Shown here: piece after piece, positions 24,201-38,200 of the stretch
Layout of the letters: each line of letters opens with the position of its first letter
Position numbering within the stretch: the stretch's first letter is position 1
Origin: Diprion similis
Taxonomy: Eukaryota > Arthropoda > Insecta > Hymenoptera > Diprionidae
Reading direction: 5' to 3'
DNA length: 64,000 bases
Assembly: GCF_021155765.1 (NCBI RefSeq)
Contig: NC_060115.1
Coordinates: forward strand, 4,568,493-4,632,492
Program-made: the position numbers and the translations under genes
Notes under the pieces: generated by a model
What the model saw: the letters and a program-made list of their open reading frames with translations, nothing else
Database searches by the model: none
Told to the model about the DNA's origin: nothing

Positions 24201-26850
24201 CATATACCGTCGTTTTATTCATCTTTTTCTGATATCGATAACACACGTGAGTAATTGAAGTCACGTAGATGTAAATTGAAATCTACTCACCTTTAGGTAT
24301 ATTCTCTTTCCTTATAAGATACGTTAGGTGAAACGCAGTTCCCGCAAATACCAGAAATATCAGTGTGAATATCAACCATCTGCAAATACGGAAAAAGATA
24401 CGTATCATGTACTGTATATACAGATATTCCATATATATATATATATATATAGATGCGGGTAATAGCAATTTAAAATTCGGAGTTCATTTCAAGTTCGAGT
24501 GTGCGGTACATAATATTTCATCATCATAAATAAAAGATACTATACCCGTATCAATGTATAATCAGCTGATTGAAAATACACCGGAAGTCGCAATGTTGTT
24601 GATGAGTAAAAATTCATAAGCCTACAGTTTTTGTGCAACTTAGGTAGTAATATTATTGAGATCCCGCATTTTGATTACTGATGCTGTTTTTGCTGGGTTT
24701 ATTGACCGTTATGATGTTCTCATTCAAGGTTGAATGGTATGACACGTAGCTGAGTTATCGATTGCTTATCATAATTTAGTAGGCTGTTTGTATTCATTTC
24801 ACGAAAATAAACAAAAAGTTAATTAGATACAATACGTAACATAGGTAACCAAGCAGTGAGGCACAAGAATGTCCGCCTATGATAATAAGGTATGATTTCA
24901 TTTCTGTAAATCAATATTCAGAGCTAATGCCCAGTGCTGAGAAACGAATTCTCTTAACACCCGTACTAAGTTGATTGTAAATAGGTACTAATGTCCACTT
25001 ATGCAACGAATATGATGAAAATTGTCTACAGTCGGCGGAATTTCAAAACGTAATGAAAATTGTTGATTTTGATCAAAGGAGACTTGGGTGTCTATCTTAT
25101 TTCCGTTTCACGGCCAATTTTACATAACTTATCGATCCCAAATACGGAAGCTAAGTGATCCGAATGATACATCTAATTATCACGGATTATGCGAATAGTT
25201 CACTCAAAGATTATTTATGCACCGAATCATTTATCGTTTTCATCATAATTGACTGGTAAAATATTGAATCAGCAAAATAATGTAGTTCGTTTCCGCGTAC
25301 GTTTCGATGCTTGAACAAGCCGAGCTTAGTTAAATTTGTACAAAACATCGAGATACCGCGAATCGTACACGTGTGATGAACGGTTTGCATAAGCATTGAA
25401 TAATTTCGAAACCGACTGCGTCCACGCGTTGAAGACTACGCTCGGTATTGCGCAATTTATAATTTTAGTGACGCGGTTGTTTGCAAGTATGTAGCCCTCG
25501 TCCACTCACATGTAAGCAATGTCCAGATTGTTGTAGCTCTCAGACGATCTCTTGTAGCAAGAACCCTCCGGTATCCTTGGCGTCAATTTCAAACGAGAGC
25601 CGCTGAAGGCTACCGCCAAAACGGATCGAACCACATCCTCCACGTCTTGGGGTTGGCATGCCGCTGGTACGCAGATCCCCCAATGCAGCTTTGATACAAC
25701 TACCTCGGACCTTTCCTTCGGAGGCTGGTAATGAGATGCAAATGTCTGTACTGACTTAATTCATTCATAGTAATAGTGATAAGAAAATCACCTCATTTTA
25801 AACCATTCCTTGGATCGGTTGTTACGAGAAGTGGAAAGGAGCATGAAAGAAGATCGATGAAAAACTGAGGGTAGAATGGAAATTCGAAAGGACCGTGATC
25901 AGTTGACAACAAACCAGTTGCGAGATTGGGCGTGGAATTGAGAAGCACACTCGATGTTTTTGAACAAACATGGTCCAAGTGTAAGCAAAAAAAAAAAATG
26001 GGGACACATTGGGCCCCTTGATTTGGTGCCAAGTATCAAGAGTAGCGCTGATTCGATAGTAGCTGATGGGGGTGTTGACTTACGCCAAAATCCTTCCAGA
26101 TGGTGCCGTTCCGATTACGGTAGAGATCAGGTACGTTGATTCCCACCTCCCCGAGGCAATACTGTCCGTTGACCCCCAGAGGTGCGTCGTCGAGAAGGCC
26201 TATCTGAAGGCATTCGTCGAAATTTCCCAGCTGGTACAAAGATCCTCCGAGTACTCCGTCGGGAAATTTTCCCGACGAGTCGTAAACTAAGCAAGGGGTG
26301 GAGAAACATCTCGAGTCAGTAAATTTTTCCGATTAGTCACGGGGCGCGTGCGCAGTCGGTGCAAAGGTGTCAAAATAAACAGACATGTTAATTTAACGAT
26401 TCGTCAAGTGTGTACTTTTTATTAACACGCGACTATGCTTTATGCAAAAGTGATATAACGTCGCCTTAACGACTAACGCTAATCTGTATGCTTGCCGCGA
26501 CTTGTAAATCAGTCGGGCTTATATCACTAAATTTACTTTAAACCAGCCTTACACTTTACGGCCCACGACGTCAGGTTGTGAATTCCCGCCATCATTGACT
26601 TGCATTGATCCTTGCAGGCGTCGTTGCTTATCATGTCAATGGCCTGGCCCAGAAGAGTCAGATCTCTCGACAACAACGGAAGCATGCTTTCGCTATCATT
26701 TTCGTAGACGAGCTCCACCCCGACATCATTCTCCTTCTCAAGCCTCTGCGTTTTCCATATATTCGTGTCTTTTGCTCCAGCAAATACAATTGAAAAATGG
26801 GAGACGGTCAGTCCCACTATTATAACTGTCCACTGTTTTACCGTAGGCAT
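21240..26850 (-). CDS. NRF4: NRF-6-like acyltransferase-3 membrane protein
   Basis: Thirteen minus-strand exons: 26850-26553, 26286-26084, 25724-25510, 24379-24291, 24160-23964, 23891-23731, 23620-23455, 23344-23151, 22278-22137, 22042-21853, 21776-21634, 21540-21432, 21304-21240. They total 2172 nt (723 residues). Residues 1-25 form a signal peptide. The NRF domain has WAVKFYDSSGK, LGNFDEC and CVPAAC. The acyltransferase core has ISGIK...ITGH, so the usual Arg is Lys (K305) while the His is kept (H316). SWYLSVDTQ replaces SWYLSVDMQ. Exon 9 could start at 22236 instead of 22278, but the upstream acceptor has the better pyrimidine tract and restores alignment with NRF6. An extra intron splits the last coding exon and adds a 22-residue polar tail. 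The gene is tail-to-tail with NRF3 and head-to-head with NRF5. Intron 8 carries a fold-back element. Confidence 0.88.
21345..21350 (+). promoter_or_regulatory. Possible poly(A) signal of NRF3, inside convergent NRF4
   Basis: AATAAA on the plus strand, 373 bases after the NRF3 stop, is the first exact hexamer found on this strand. It falls inside the last intron of NRF4, so the two convergent transcripts would overlap. Confidence 0.4.
22351..23110. mobile_element. Palindromic fold-back/MITE-like element in NRF4 intron 8
   Basis: The left arm (22351-22735) and right arm (22736-23110) are inverted near-copies throughout. For example CTCGAAAACGCGG at the left end pairs with CCGCGTTTTCGAG at the right end. 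The centre is a nested stem of TTACCGACATTACGCGCA against TGCGTGTAATGTCGGTAA. Arms match at roughly nine bases in ten. There is no transposase frame; an apparent shared peptide on both arms follows from the palindrome. Target-site duplications are not clear. It would fold into a hairpin of about 380 bp in the pre-mRNA. Confidence 0.85.
24431..24450. repeat. (AT)n microsatellite in NRF4 intron 3
   Basis: Ten AT dinucleotides in a row lie inside the third intron of NRF4. Confidence 0.95.
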
Positions 26851-29800
26851 AGTTGGACTCTCTTAGATTACAAGATGCGTAATGTAAAAAAGTATTCTTT
26901 TACGGTGAATAGTTTACGTTTACGCACCCATTTTAAGCACAATTATTCCCAGAGGGTTCAACTCTTTGTCATACTTGGCACAATGTTCTTTCACGTAGTT
27001 TCACTTTCGCATTCGTTCGATTACTGATTTTTAACAACTATCACACCGTTCTTAGTCCGTTTTTCACGTACGTAGATATTTGGTAACACTTTTAGCGGCG
27101 TTGATTGAGTGCCGGTAAACGCGGATTAGGTATTGAATTTGATGAAATTATTCGACAAGGACATGCGTCATTCGATTGGCCGTCGATGGATGATCACCTC
27201 TGAGACCTGTACCTCATAATTATTACGAAAGAATAAATATTCATTTGCGATATTACGCTTCGCGCATTGGTCAATGATTTAAAAAAGTATATACATGTAT
27301 ACCTACGAGAGTTACGCGAGTGCGATCATAATTCACTGAAGGAAACACCTGCCGCGAAAGCCAAATTCGTTCTGCGAAGTCTCGTTCCTTCCTCCACGAC
27401 TGGTCTCACCGTTACTAGATATTTTCCTTCGATTTTGCTATATTTTGCGAATACTAGCCTCTGTTTGTTTTGGGGATCTTCACGGCTTGTCACCAACCGG
27501 AGATTTTTACTTATTTGAAAATAATTAAATGAAAAAACGAAAGAACAACAGAAATACCAGCTTGCTTTTAAAATTGAATATAATTGGTAAATATTATGCT
27601 TTGCATTTTTGCAGCGAACAACACACTAACACACACTCGCGCACTCGGTGTTACCAATGATTACGAGCGTTTGTCTCTGGCCAGAGTCAAGTCTGACTTT
27701 GAAATTTGAATCTGGCTGCAGACATTGATTCTTCCCGGCGATCGTGATGTAACTGCTTGACTCGCCACCAAGTGTAGTGGTTGGTCAATTCGGAATTGTT
27801 GTGGCAATTCAGCAGAACACCGCGTTGTCGCAAAAGCACGTCGTCGCACAAGCTGAGTGTTACCAGAGAGAAGGTAAACCTACTCACTGCTACTCGCGAA
27901 CCATATAAAATCCCCACAGTGACCTCTAGAACGTTTTCACGTGCGGTGGGGGTAGGAAATCGTAATAGTACTAGGGTATCGTTAAACATGGATGTATTTG
28001 AACATTGATGTCATCAGTTCCGATAGTTCGCACCAGTTCCCCCTATTGATGCTTAATTTGACCTTTCCAGTATATTCTGTTTTTCAAACGGAAGGAATGA
28101 CAGCCTAAATGCTTCCGTGTATTTCATACGTCCTTCCATGGAATCGGTAGACTCGCCGATTGAGGTGATAAGAAATAGTGAAGAAAAAACCGTGACGAGC
28201 CGAATTTCAGCAACAATCAACAGACCTCAATAATATCAGAATCTGAGTCAAAACTCCACGTTGTTATATTTCCGCGAGCTTGAATGTAGGTTAAAACGTT
28301 AGCAAAATTTGCATCGGTCATCAGGTTTCGATCAAGTCGTATCCGCGTCGACTTGCAGTTCGATCGAGGCGCTCTTAATTCATTCATGTCACAAGACGTC
28401 TCGAATAATTTCATTGTGTACTAGAATTTTGTTCTTTCACGGTTGTTTGCGTTGTTTTTTCGTTGCAAGTTCCGTGTCTCGTCTGGAAAAGAGAGAGAAA
28501 GAGAGAGAGAGAGAGAACAGAAACAGTACGCTGCAGTAAAAGTAAGCATAATAGAACGCCAGGAGAGATATTTCGATTGATCATTAGAACATTTCGTAAA
28601 GAACTTTCAAGTTCCTATTTTATCTTTACGTGATTCTCGTCGACGTCGGTGATGCATTTGATCGGTACGTGTGCAAGTGTGTGGTTCATATTTTTAATTT
28701 AATTTCGAACACGTCTCGCACTTTCGTGCGGCTGTCAGAAGACAAGCGCGTGTGTAGTGCAAGAATTGAAATTCTTCTCGTCACGTTAGCAGGACATATT
28801 GGTAGAAATTCTAATAGAAGTTCCCCGCGAGTACCGAGCTGTAAACGAAAATTGAAAGACAGCAATTTTATTGACGTCTGATCGACGACTAGAGTCTTGT
28901 GCGTCACAAACTCCGCCCAAAAATACGCAAGGCTGATAGAGTTTTACTGATTTACGCACGAACTATTATAGACTTCCGGATTTGGCGTCTAATTATTAAC
29001 TAAACACACGATCACTTCATCGTTGTCAATATTTTATACGATATTGATTACAAATCCTACGCGATTTTCTCCATAACTGTTGTGATATATGCGGAAGAAA
29101 GATCATTTTCAAATGGCGAAGATTTGGTGATTGGATAAGCCTGACGAGCAGAAAGTAATAACGTATATCTATCTGAAGCTGCGTGAAATCAAAATATCTC
29201 AATATTAGCATTATTGTATGCATGCCAATCGTCTGGTTTAAAGTCGAAATACAATTGAAAGATGATGAAATATTAATAATAATTATCATTACGTTGTAGC
29301 CGGTATGAAAATAATTTGACAATTCAAGAAGTATCGTTAACTGCACGGTAAATTAAAAACACTGCAGATAAAAGATATTTTTTACGTTCGTTTCGAAGTG
29401 TCGAAATCGGAGGAGACGTTCTTCGAAGCGAGTTAAATTACGTCAAGCGTTGCGTTTTTGCAGTTGCCGACTTTTGGTTAGTTGACGATTTAGAAATTAT
29501 ACCACGCCAAATTCAATCTAAAAAAATTTCGCAACTAGCTTGCAAGTATTGGTAATAATCTGTTATTACTTTGGTAATTATCGAAAATTTCTCATACTCG
29601 ATCGTAAAGGATCACGAAGAACCTTTACTTTTTCCGTTGCGGCTTGTGTACGAAGGCCACTGTAAGAAAAAAATCGCTTGCAAACATCAGGTGAAAAATT
29701 GTGAACGACAGATTTTTCACGTACGTAATTGTTACATGGAAAACATCGTTTCATTTCACTGCGTTTGATTTTTTACAAAACTTTTACAAGGATTCTCTGC

Positions 29801-32262
29801 TGAGCGAATGAAGACTCATCGAAATTAAGCGTATCAAAAAATAATGACTTCTAATTACCGGAGTCAACGTGTTTGTTCAAGAAGTAGAAAATAACAATTT
29901 CGATAAAAACTTGTGCGCCTTGAGTCGATGATCAATAGAAAAAAACTTATTTGTTTTCGAATGTTAGGCAACGACTTTGATAAACCTTTGCGGATTTCGA
30001 ATCAAAACTACATCGTGTATCACACATAACTGAACCTTAGTTATGTGTCTGACGTCATCGCTTTCGGCACTGTGTCAAGATAATTTAGTCGAGTGTATTC
30101 ATAAATCGAATAAAAGTAGAATCTATCTGATGAGAATTCAAGATAAATATTAGTTCTCTATTTCGACAAGAAAAAAAGTATAGAAAAACAAATTATGTCT
30201 GATACAATATATGCAAATTAAATTCGGATTCCGTTGGAAGTAATCGAGCGATGATCTCAGGGTGGCCTGTCCAGTTTTCATCCCATAAAATTATCGAAAC
30301 AATTTGGAAATATCTCAAAACGTAACAGACGGTCAGGTCAGTTGACGCTTTTGAGGCGATAGTCGGCTTGGAATTGGCTTTTCATTCAACCATTAGGCTC
30401 GGCTTTGTTGATTGCCAGCGGCTATGAATTATTAATTTAAGGAGATTGACTAGACTAGGTCGGAATGCCCAAATTTCCACTGTTATACAGACCTGCTCTA
30501 GCAATAATAATAATTAAACGATCTTACACGCCCGCAAATAATAATCTGACAAGTCTAGTTTGACTGGTTTGCTAGCGGATTCGTGGATGAAGAAAAGAAC
30601 CAGGCAAAAATATCGCAAGGTGTACCGAATAGAAAAACGTACTTATATAACGTGTAAAACTTGTATAATGTATAATAATCATACCACAATAACTACCGAT
30701 CAGTTTGATCAAAGAGTGTCAATTGTTTGAAATTTGATTATAATGACGAACGTGATGTGGAAAAATCTAGGAAAATCGTGTTTGTAGATAATATATCTAC
30801 GTAAAAGTATCCACACGTAGATACCGTTATAAGAGTTCAATGGGTTCTGAGATCTAAGCCTTCGAAAGCGATTTACGCCATCTTCATCGATTAGGCATAA
30901 CAAATGAAGTTTCTTCGACTAATAGTCGGTTATCGAATGAAGAAAAAACCAGCAATTTGGTTGAATCCAAAAATTGCGATTACGTCTTCGTGTACTCCTA
31001 GTAATTTGAACAAGAAAATCTCAAATATCCGCCTTGACCTAGCGTTCCAACAGTGTCAGGGATTTTGAAAAAATGTTGCTAATTGCGAAATTATAATAGC
31101 CGTAAATCAAGAGCTGGTCTCGAGCCCTTGCCGCAATTCGAGTTCTCGATAAATAATCGTCAAGGGAATTATCGAGACTTCAAATCCCGTAGGAAGGCCT
31201 CCGTGTGACACTTGTAGTAGGTAGTAAAAGAGATTTTTGTAATTATTTGACATTTGACTCTCTTGCAAAACAGTACAGGATAATTTTTCTCTCGTATACT
31301 TGACACCGATGACTCTTGGAAAAAATTTTGGTGAATGATGCGGTAATGGAAATGCATTAAGAACATTGATTTGCAATTCAATAATATAATGGTCATAAAT
31401 AATTGCCTGAAAGGATTTGTGTAAACAGGCTTGTGACTCGGGATATTTCTATGTATAATTACGCGAATTTAGTGACTTGGTACGGCAAAGGACTCATGAT
31501 TAGTTGAGTCCTTATAATTACCATCCGAAAAATACTACCAAACATCAATTTGTTGTGCAAAATTGTGATAAATTTTTACAAGTCGAGATTATCCTGATCA
31601 CCTCTCTAACTTGACCAGCTCAACGGTAAACTACGAATACCTACATTCCATAAGAATACTCGGGCATGTTCGTTGAGTGTCTGTTTAGAAAAAAACATAT
31701 TCCTGTCACGTTTAAAAAAACGAAAATCAATACTGCACTCTGACCTTCAAAATATGTAATGTTCAGTCTGAAAGATGCTGTGCCAGAGAACCGTCTTCGT
31801 GACCATTGCAGATCATCGTGATCTATTTGAACGTTTTTTTGCTCGGATCCGTTCCGAGAAGATTGACCGAGTGTCATTGTCCGCGTGACAGAATGTCAAG
31901 AATGCAAAGCGCGAAGTCGAACAGAGCGATAAATTTCTGGATGCAAGTGACGAGCCTGGCTGTAGAGACGCTATTCAAAATTTCTTTGCCTTGAAAATAC
32001 TCTTGCAATCTACTGACAAATCGAAGGCAGCAGCAAGATTCGCTTAGCGAATATCCTTATGATTGTTCGTTCGAGGTACGTTGGGCATCATTTTTACAAA
32101 AGGGTTTCATCATCGGGTCAACCGTGTCTAAATTACGCGAGGCTGAAAGCAAGGATAGGTGGGACAGCATAAAAAGAGTCAAGGAAACTGAAATAACCGT
32201 TCGTTCCGTAATAATGATTTTATTGCATCTCTTCCATCGTTTACAGTTACAGCATTGGCGCA
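26851..32262. other. Head-to-head spacer between NRF4 and NRF5
   Basis: This 5.4-kb interval separates two divergent start codons and should hold both promoters. A TCAGT on the minus strand near 27024-27028 could be the NRF4 initiator. No open frame in it resembles a known domain or matches the array. It is AT-rich with an AG microsatellite near 28490. Leader exons of either gene could lie here unseen. Confidence 0.5.
28490..28516. repeat. (GA)n tract upstream of NRF4 and NRF5
   Basis: GA dinucleotides interrupted by a few A residues. GAGA-type sites can bind GAGA factor in insects, but a chance microsatellite is as likely. Confidence 0.8.
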
Positions 32263-35200
32263 ATGAATTCTGCAAACAGAGGAATGTCCATAGTTTTTTG
32301 GATGATATTTGGCCTATCCGTTTCTCCGATACGACCCGAAAATTGTATCAGGAAGTGGACGACTCAGGTCGCTGATTTTTTCGAACCAATATCGTCGATA
32401 GTGGATTCCAGATGCAGAAACGACACGCTGGACTGTCTGGAGGCTGCAAAAAACCTCTCAAACATCTGGGCCATCAGCAGTTCGTACTGACATCACCTAC
32501 AGCATGAGCGATATTGATTATGCGTATATTAGTCCGATAGTTAAAAACCGCTTATAAGACTTTTGGAAATGAATTTTTGATTTTGAAATCATTATACACG
32601 CAAATTCGATATTTATTTAGTACCTATGTTTAATGCGTGATAATATTCTTGTGTAACAGTGATCGACGCTGCGGGAAAATACCCGGCCGGAATATTGTCA
32701 GGAAACATACGTTCGATGGGAAATTTCGACCAGTGTCTTAAGGTCCGACATCCGGATAATGAATACGTGGGAAAATACTGTTTGGCTAGATTGAACTACT
32801 CAGTTCATGGGGAGAACCAAGCCATCATACTGAAGTACATCGATCTCGTTACGGCTGGTAGAAGATTGCTCGAGCTCGGTGATGACTGGGATAAGGTAAG
32901 TGCGACAAACACTACTTAGTATTCCACTTAGAACGGTGGTGGCAATCAGCGCAAAAACAATATCATACCGTATTGTTGTAGGATGATGAAAAATGAAAAC
33001 TAAATACAAAAAAAAAAAATAAAAAAATATCGTCCGGAAATCGATCGCGTTTGTTGTACATATATACAGAGAAAAAGGCTTGCGGCCAAAACGCGATTGT
33101 TGTATTCACTGTGGATTTGAAATCGCCGCAACACAGCCGCTCGAAGACACTTAAATATTTTTCAATTCGAGTAGCTCCACCTGCCCACGTTTCCAGAAAT
33201 TCTCTTATCCTTCTCACCTACGGATTACCTTCAGTGGCTGTTGAAAGTCTCACATGTTTCTACTTCGGATAATCGAGTTGCACGGTCGGTAAGATAGGTT
33301 TCGTGATTTTGATACCGCAATCTTACCTATTGCTCGTCTAGTCATTTTCTACGGAGATTTTCAATATGGCAGGAATTCAAATGATATTTTCAATTTTTTT
33401 TTTTTCCTTTTTTTTCCGATTGATTTTGGGTACCGTTTATAATAATCTTGTATTAACAGTTAGTCGAGGTATTAGCTTCTGGTAAGCTAGAGTATCTCAT
33501 CCTTGTACCTAGACTTTTATAATTTTTTTTTTTTCTGTACTGAAAAATGATCATTTCACTATTGACGCATTCCATGGGCAGAGAAAAAAAATATTCGGTT
33601 ATGTAATTGTGTCAATAAATCAGCGAATCGTTAAAATGTTACGTGGGTATTGCACTGTCAAAAAATCTATTATTTATACAATTTTTTTTTAATATAATAA
33701 TAAAAGAATCATTCTCATAAAATTTGAACTATATTTCGTAAAATTTTCGTTAAAAAATTTGGAACATTCAGTCATTGCGAACTGATTTTCGGAGACCCAG
33801 TATTTTCACGATGGACACGATAACTCCTGCTAACTTTATCTTAAATCAAAAAACCAAATGTTTTTTGTTAATAGGCGAGTATAGCTAGTGGATGTACGAA
33901 GGAATTTTTTTCTTCGACCACAACTTATTTCAAAAGGCAATACATGGTGTAAAGTGTACCAAAAATCGTACTTATTTGCAAAAAGCTTTGCCGAAAATTA
34001 AAATTTCAATTAAAAAAAAAAGTCCTTCGTTATTTCACTACCAACAGAAAATACTTGGTTTTTTGACTTCACATTAGGCTAGCAGGAGTTATCGCGTTCA
34101 CCGCGAAAATACCGGGTCTTTGAAAACCAGTTCGAAACAACCGTATTTTCAACATTTTTGAATAAAAATTTTACGAAACGTAATCCAAATATCGTTCTCT
34201 TACATATATCAACTTTAATTAGAACAATTCTTTCATCACATTAAAAAAAAAATTGTAGAAAAAATGGATTTTTTGAAACCTCAAGACCCACGTAACCAAT
34301 TAAAGGAATGTAAAAAATGCTGAAAAAAATCAAACCGATTACGCTGGTATCACAAACTGGGATTCTCGGGATGGAATCAATCGAGTTCATTCATCTCGAA
34401 CGGTGAATTGGGGATTGGAATTGGGAGCAAAGCGTTATGTCAGAGCCGGCTGCATTTTCGCTTTCTCTTTCCCGGCCGGTTGCGCAAGAGCAAGATCGCG
34501 TGTTGCCGGAGTCTTGTCCTCTCTTCGAAGAATCGCGCTCCATGCGGACGATTGATATCCATCGGTATAAACTGCGCACTCTGTAATAAAATGTTTCGTT
34601 TTAATTTATTTATGTCTCCTGGTACGAGGCTGCCATGCTTGATTCGCGAAGTTTCTCGAGATACACCTGTAATGAATTCTTCGTTACGGCATTGTATCCA
34701 TCATAACTTATGTGGTATCGTTCAATTTCAATTTCCGATCGAAAAAACGACTCCTAACCTCTTGATCCTTACTTTTTTTCTCTTACTTTTTTCTACAATT
34801 ATATATTCACCTAATCGGTAAAAAACGTTTAATTAACGCTAAAGAAGAAACAATTCGCCACGCTATTCTGCAATTCATTTAAACAGTCATTAAACCATTA
34901 GCTACCATTGGATTGCATGCTCAACGACGATTCATGTTTTTAGTATTGAAAATTCCCTCATCCAACGACGCATGTTCATCATTTTATTTCAGGGTACTTT
35001 GATCCTGCCAACATATTCACGCAGCGAATTGGCTGTATGTCTTCCGTCAACGTGCTCGGCAAGAGATGTTGCCATTATGACCGAAGACGCTATTCGACGA
35101 GCAACCTTTGAGACCGGTGTTCAAGTCGCCGTCTCACTCGACGATGATCTTTGTTACACGACGTTGAGGACTGAGCCGTTTACAGGAGTCGATTATTTCG

Positions 35201-38200
35201 TGACGTAAGATAGTTGGAGGATTTTAATTTTCTCTTTTAACCATGCAAAGGCCATAAATCGTGTGCCGATCCCGTTGCATATGGGTTTTGTTGCACCAGA
35301 TCAGAAGATCACGAGTCACTGCATACGGTGACCTTTAAGCGAGGATCGGTAATGACTGTCACTTTCTAACACGTGGCCGTGCACACTGAAAGGCTAGGTA
35401 CAAGTTTAAAAGTTCATTTGCACGACATCGCGTCAAATTCAGAATCCAAAAATCTCGCCTAGCGATCCGTAGGTCCAAATATGGTATCGGTTTTATGATC
35501 GGTAGTAGCAAAATTTTTTGCCGATTAGCATATTGACGATGATATATTACTATCTACAGCGTAGAAGTGTTGATTGATCGGTTATAGATTCATCTGTGGA
35601 ACGCTGGTAACCTTCACCATTGTTGGATCGGCATCGAGTATAATTACCAACGTGCAAAGTAAGTACGTGACTTGAAGTGATTGCTTACGAAAAAAATCTC
35701 GAACCATGCTAAACGACGATTCACAATCGTGTGGTTAACCGGGCACATATTCTATGGAAATAAAACGTGAACGTATACACGCGTCATGTATTTCAAAGTG
35801 TATAAAAAAGTATAATGAGTGACGTTGCATTGAACTTGGCCTCCCACCAGAGAGAAACGGAGTACTGCCGAAGATTTTGCGAGCCTTTTCGATCGTCGAT
35901 AATTGGAAGCACTTGACGAATCTCGGCCCTCCCCCCAACGATGCGATCACCTGCTTGGAAGGAATGAGAACCTTGTCAACCGTTTGGGTCGTTATGACTC
36001 ACCAAACGATGCTAATCGGCCAATTGGCGTACGTCAATAAACTCGAGACCATGCAGGTGATTCTTTATAGGAAAGTCGACGTATGCTAATATGATAAATG
36101 ATTTTTGCGAATGACGCAGCTCAAGTCAACTGTCAGACTGGGATATGAATTATGGTGGGGAAAAAAATTACGAGATTAATTGACTGATTTAATGCATTAT
36201 GTATAGCGGTAGATTTAGAGATACTGAGACAAAGAGAGAGAGAGAGAGAGAGACGGATTAAAAAACGAAGGGTACCAAAATGAGAAAAAAAAAACTAAAA
36301 ATATGGAAAAATCAAGATTAGAAACTGTTGGAGCAAATTCTTTGACGTAACTGGAAGCCGCGTTGGGTCATATTTATAAGCTACGAAGTAAGAATACGAA
36401 TTACATAAGTTATTCAATAATTCAATCCAGTAAACGGACGTATTTGGGTACAGTTTGTAAAATTTTGTGAACAGCACGTTAATTCCAAAGACTTTCTCCG
36501 GTGAAAGCCAAATCAAATTGTTTACATCGACCAGTCTCTTTACCGTGTATGCATGCGCGTGTGGTTTCGGCTTTGGTGAGTACTTTTCGTAGCGTAGATG
36601 CAAATTCCCGTAGAATTTAACCAGCGAAGTGTTAAGACGTGGTTAAAGAATCGCGAAACGCGTTGGTACCGATATTTTGAATCTGTGAGTTTTGCAGTTT
36701 TGCACAAGCTGGGGTGCAGTTCGCCTGCATTGTACCTGAACGCGTCTTTCAGACTCACAACGATTACGGGTACTACGCGATATGGAACAGCTACTTCAAC
36801 GTCGATACCTTCCTGTTCGTCAGCGGACTTCTTCGCGCTTACAATTTGACCAAGGAACTTGAGCAGGGCAGAGCCAATTATTTGAAATCAGGACTACAGA
36901 GGTATCTTAGGCTGACCCCATCCTATCTGGTCGTCATAATATTTTACGTGTCGTATTTTGATCGACTGGACGTCGGTCCGACGTGGAACATCTACGTAGG
37001 GCGTAACGTCGAAGCGTGCAGAAGGTACTGGTGGCACAATTTGCTCTACATAAACAATTACGTGCCGGGAAATGACAAGGTAAGCGAATCGGTCAGGAAC
37101 CCTGAAACTAAAAGACTGAGGTCAGTTTTTAATGCTGGGTTACTTTTTTCTTCTGTCTTCCAGTGCCTTTTACAGTCCTGGTATTTGTCCGCTGACATGC
37201 AGCTCTATCTGGTGGCTCCGCTGCTCGTGTACTCCTTGTGGAAGTGGAAACTGGTCGGGAAAATCCTGTCCACAATTGCGGTGACCGTGTCGATCGTTCT
37301 GCCCTTTTTGACAACTTGGATAAACGAGTTTCCCGGAACTTATATGTTCACGGTTAGGTAATCTAACTACCTAGACGAGATCGGCTTAACTAGTTGACGA
37401 CCTCGGAATATGTATTCACAATTACGTAATGCCGGTTTGAAACGAGAATATGTTTATTGCCCTCAGAAATTCTGTACTCAACTCGTACGCGCACGATCTT
37501 TATATGGCGACTCACGATCGAATGTCACCCTATCTAGTCGGCATTCTGCTGGGCCACCTATTTCACCTAAAGAAGTCCCCGTCCCTGGCCAAGGTACGTT
37601 TGAGGTTTTCTTCTTCTTCTTCTTCCTGGGCCCCACTATCTCTGGCAATGTCGTGTAAGCTTATTGTCAAGTATCGCTTGATTTTATTTCCATTTTTAAT
37701 TACACCGACATTTACATAACAGTGGAAGGTCGCCGTGGGTTGGACAGTGTCGTTAACCGTCATGTACGCCTGTGTCTACGGGGCAAAAGACATGACTTCC
37801 TTTCAGCACACCTATAATCTCTTGGAGTCGGCCCTTTACGGAGGTCTTCATCGTTTCGCATGGGCCGTCGCTGTCGCCTGGGTCGTTTACGCTTGTCACG
37901 TCGGCTACGGAGGTGGGGGACTTCATTAATTGGGACTAATTTTATACGTTTCACTTTATTGTATCCCATAATAATGACGGAACTACCTTGTAAATTTACG
38001 CTTCCCAGGGCCCGTGAACGCCTTTTTGTCCTGCAACGCGTTCAGGTTTCTGGGCCGATTGAGCTACTGCGTTTTCCTAACTCACCTTGCTGTCCTGCTT
38101 TACAACGCTGCCGTTCTCCAAGTACCGAGGCAACTTCATACCTACATCTCGGTAAGATTCAACAAAAGCTGATTCAGCCAGCTTGATTCCTTTTCTAACG

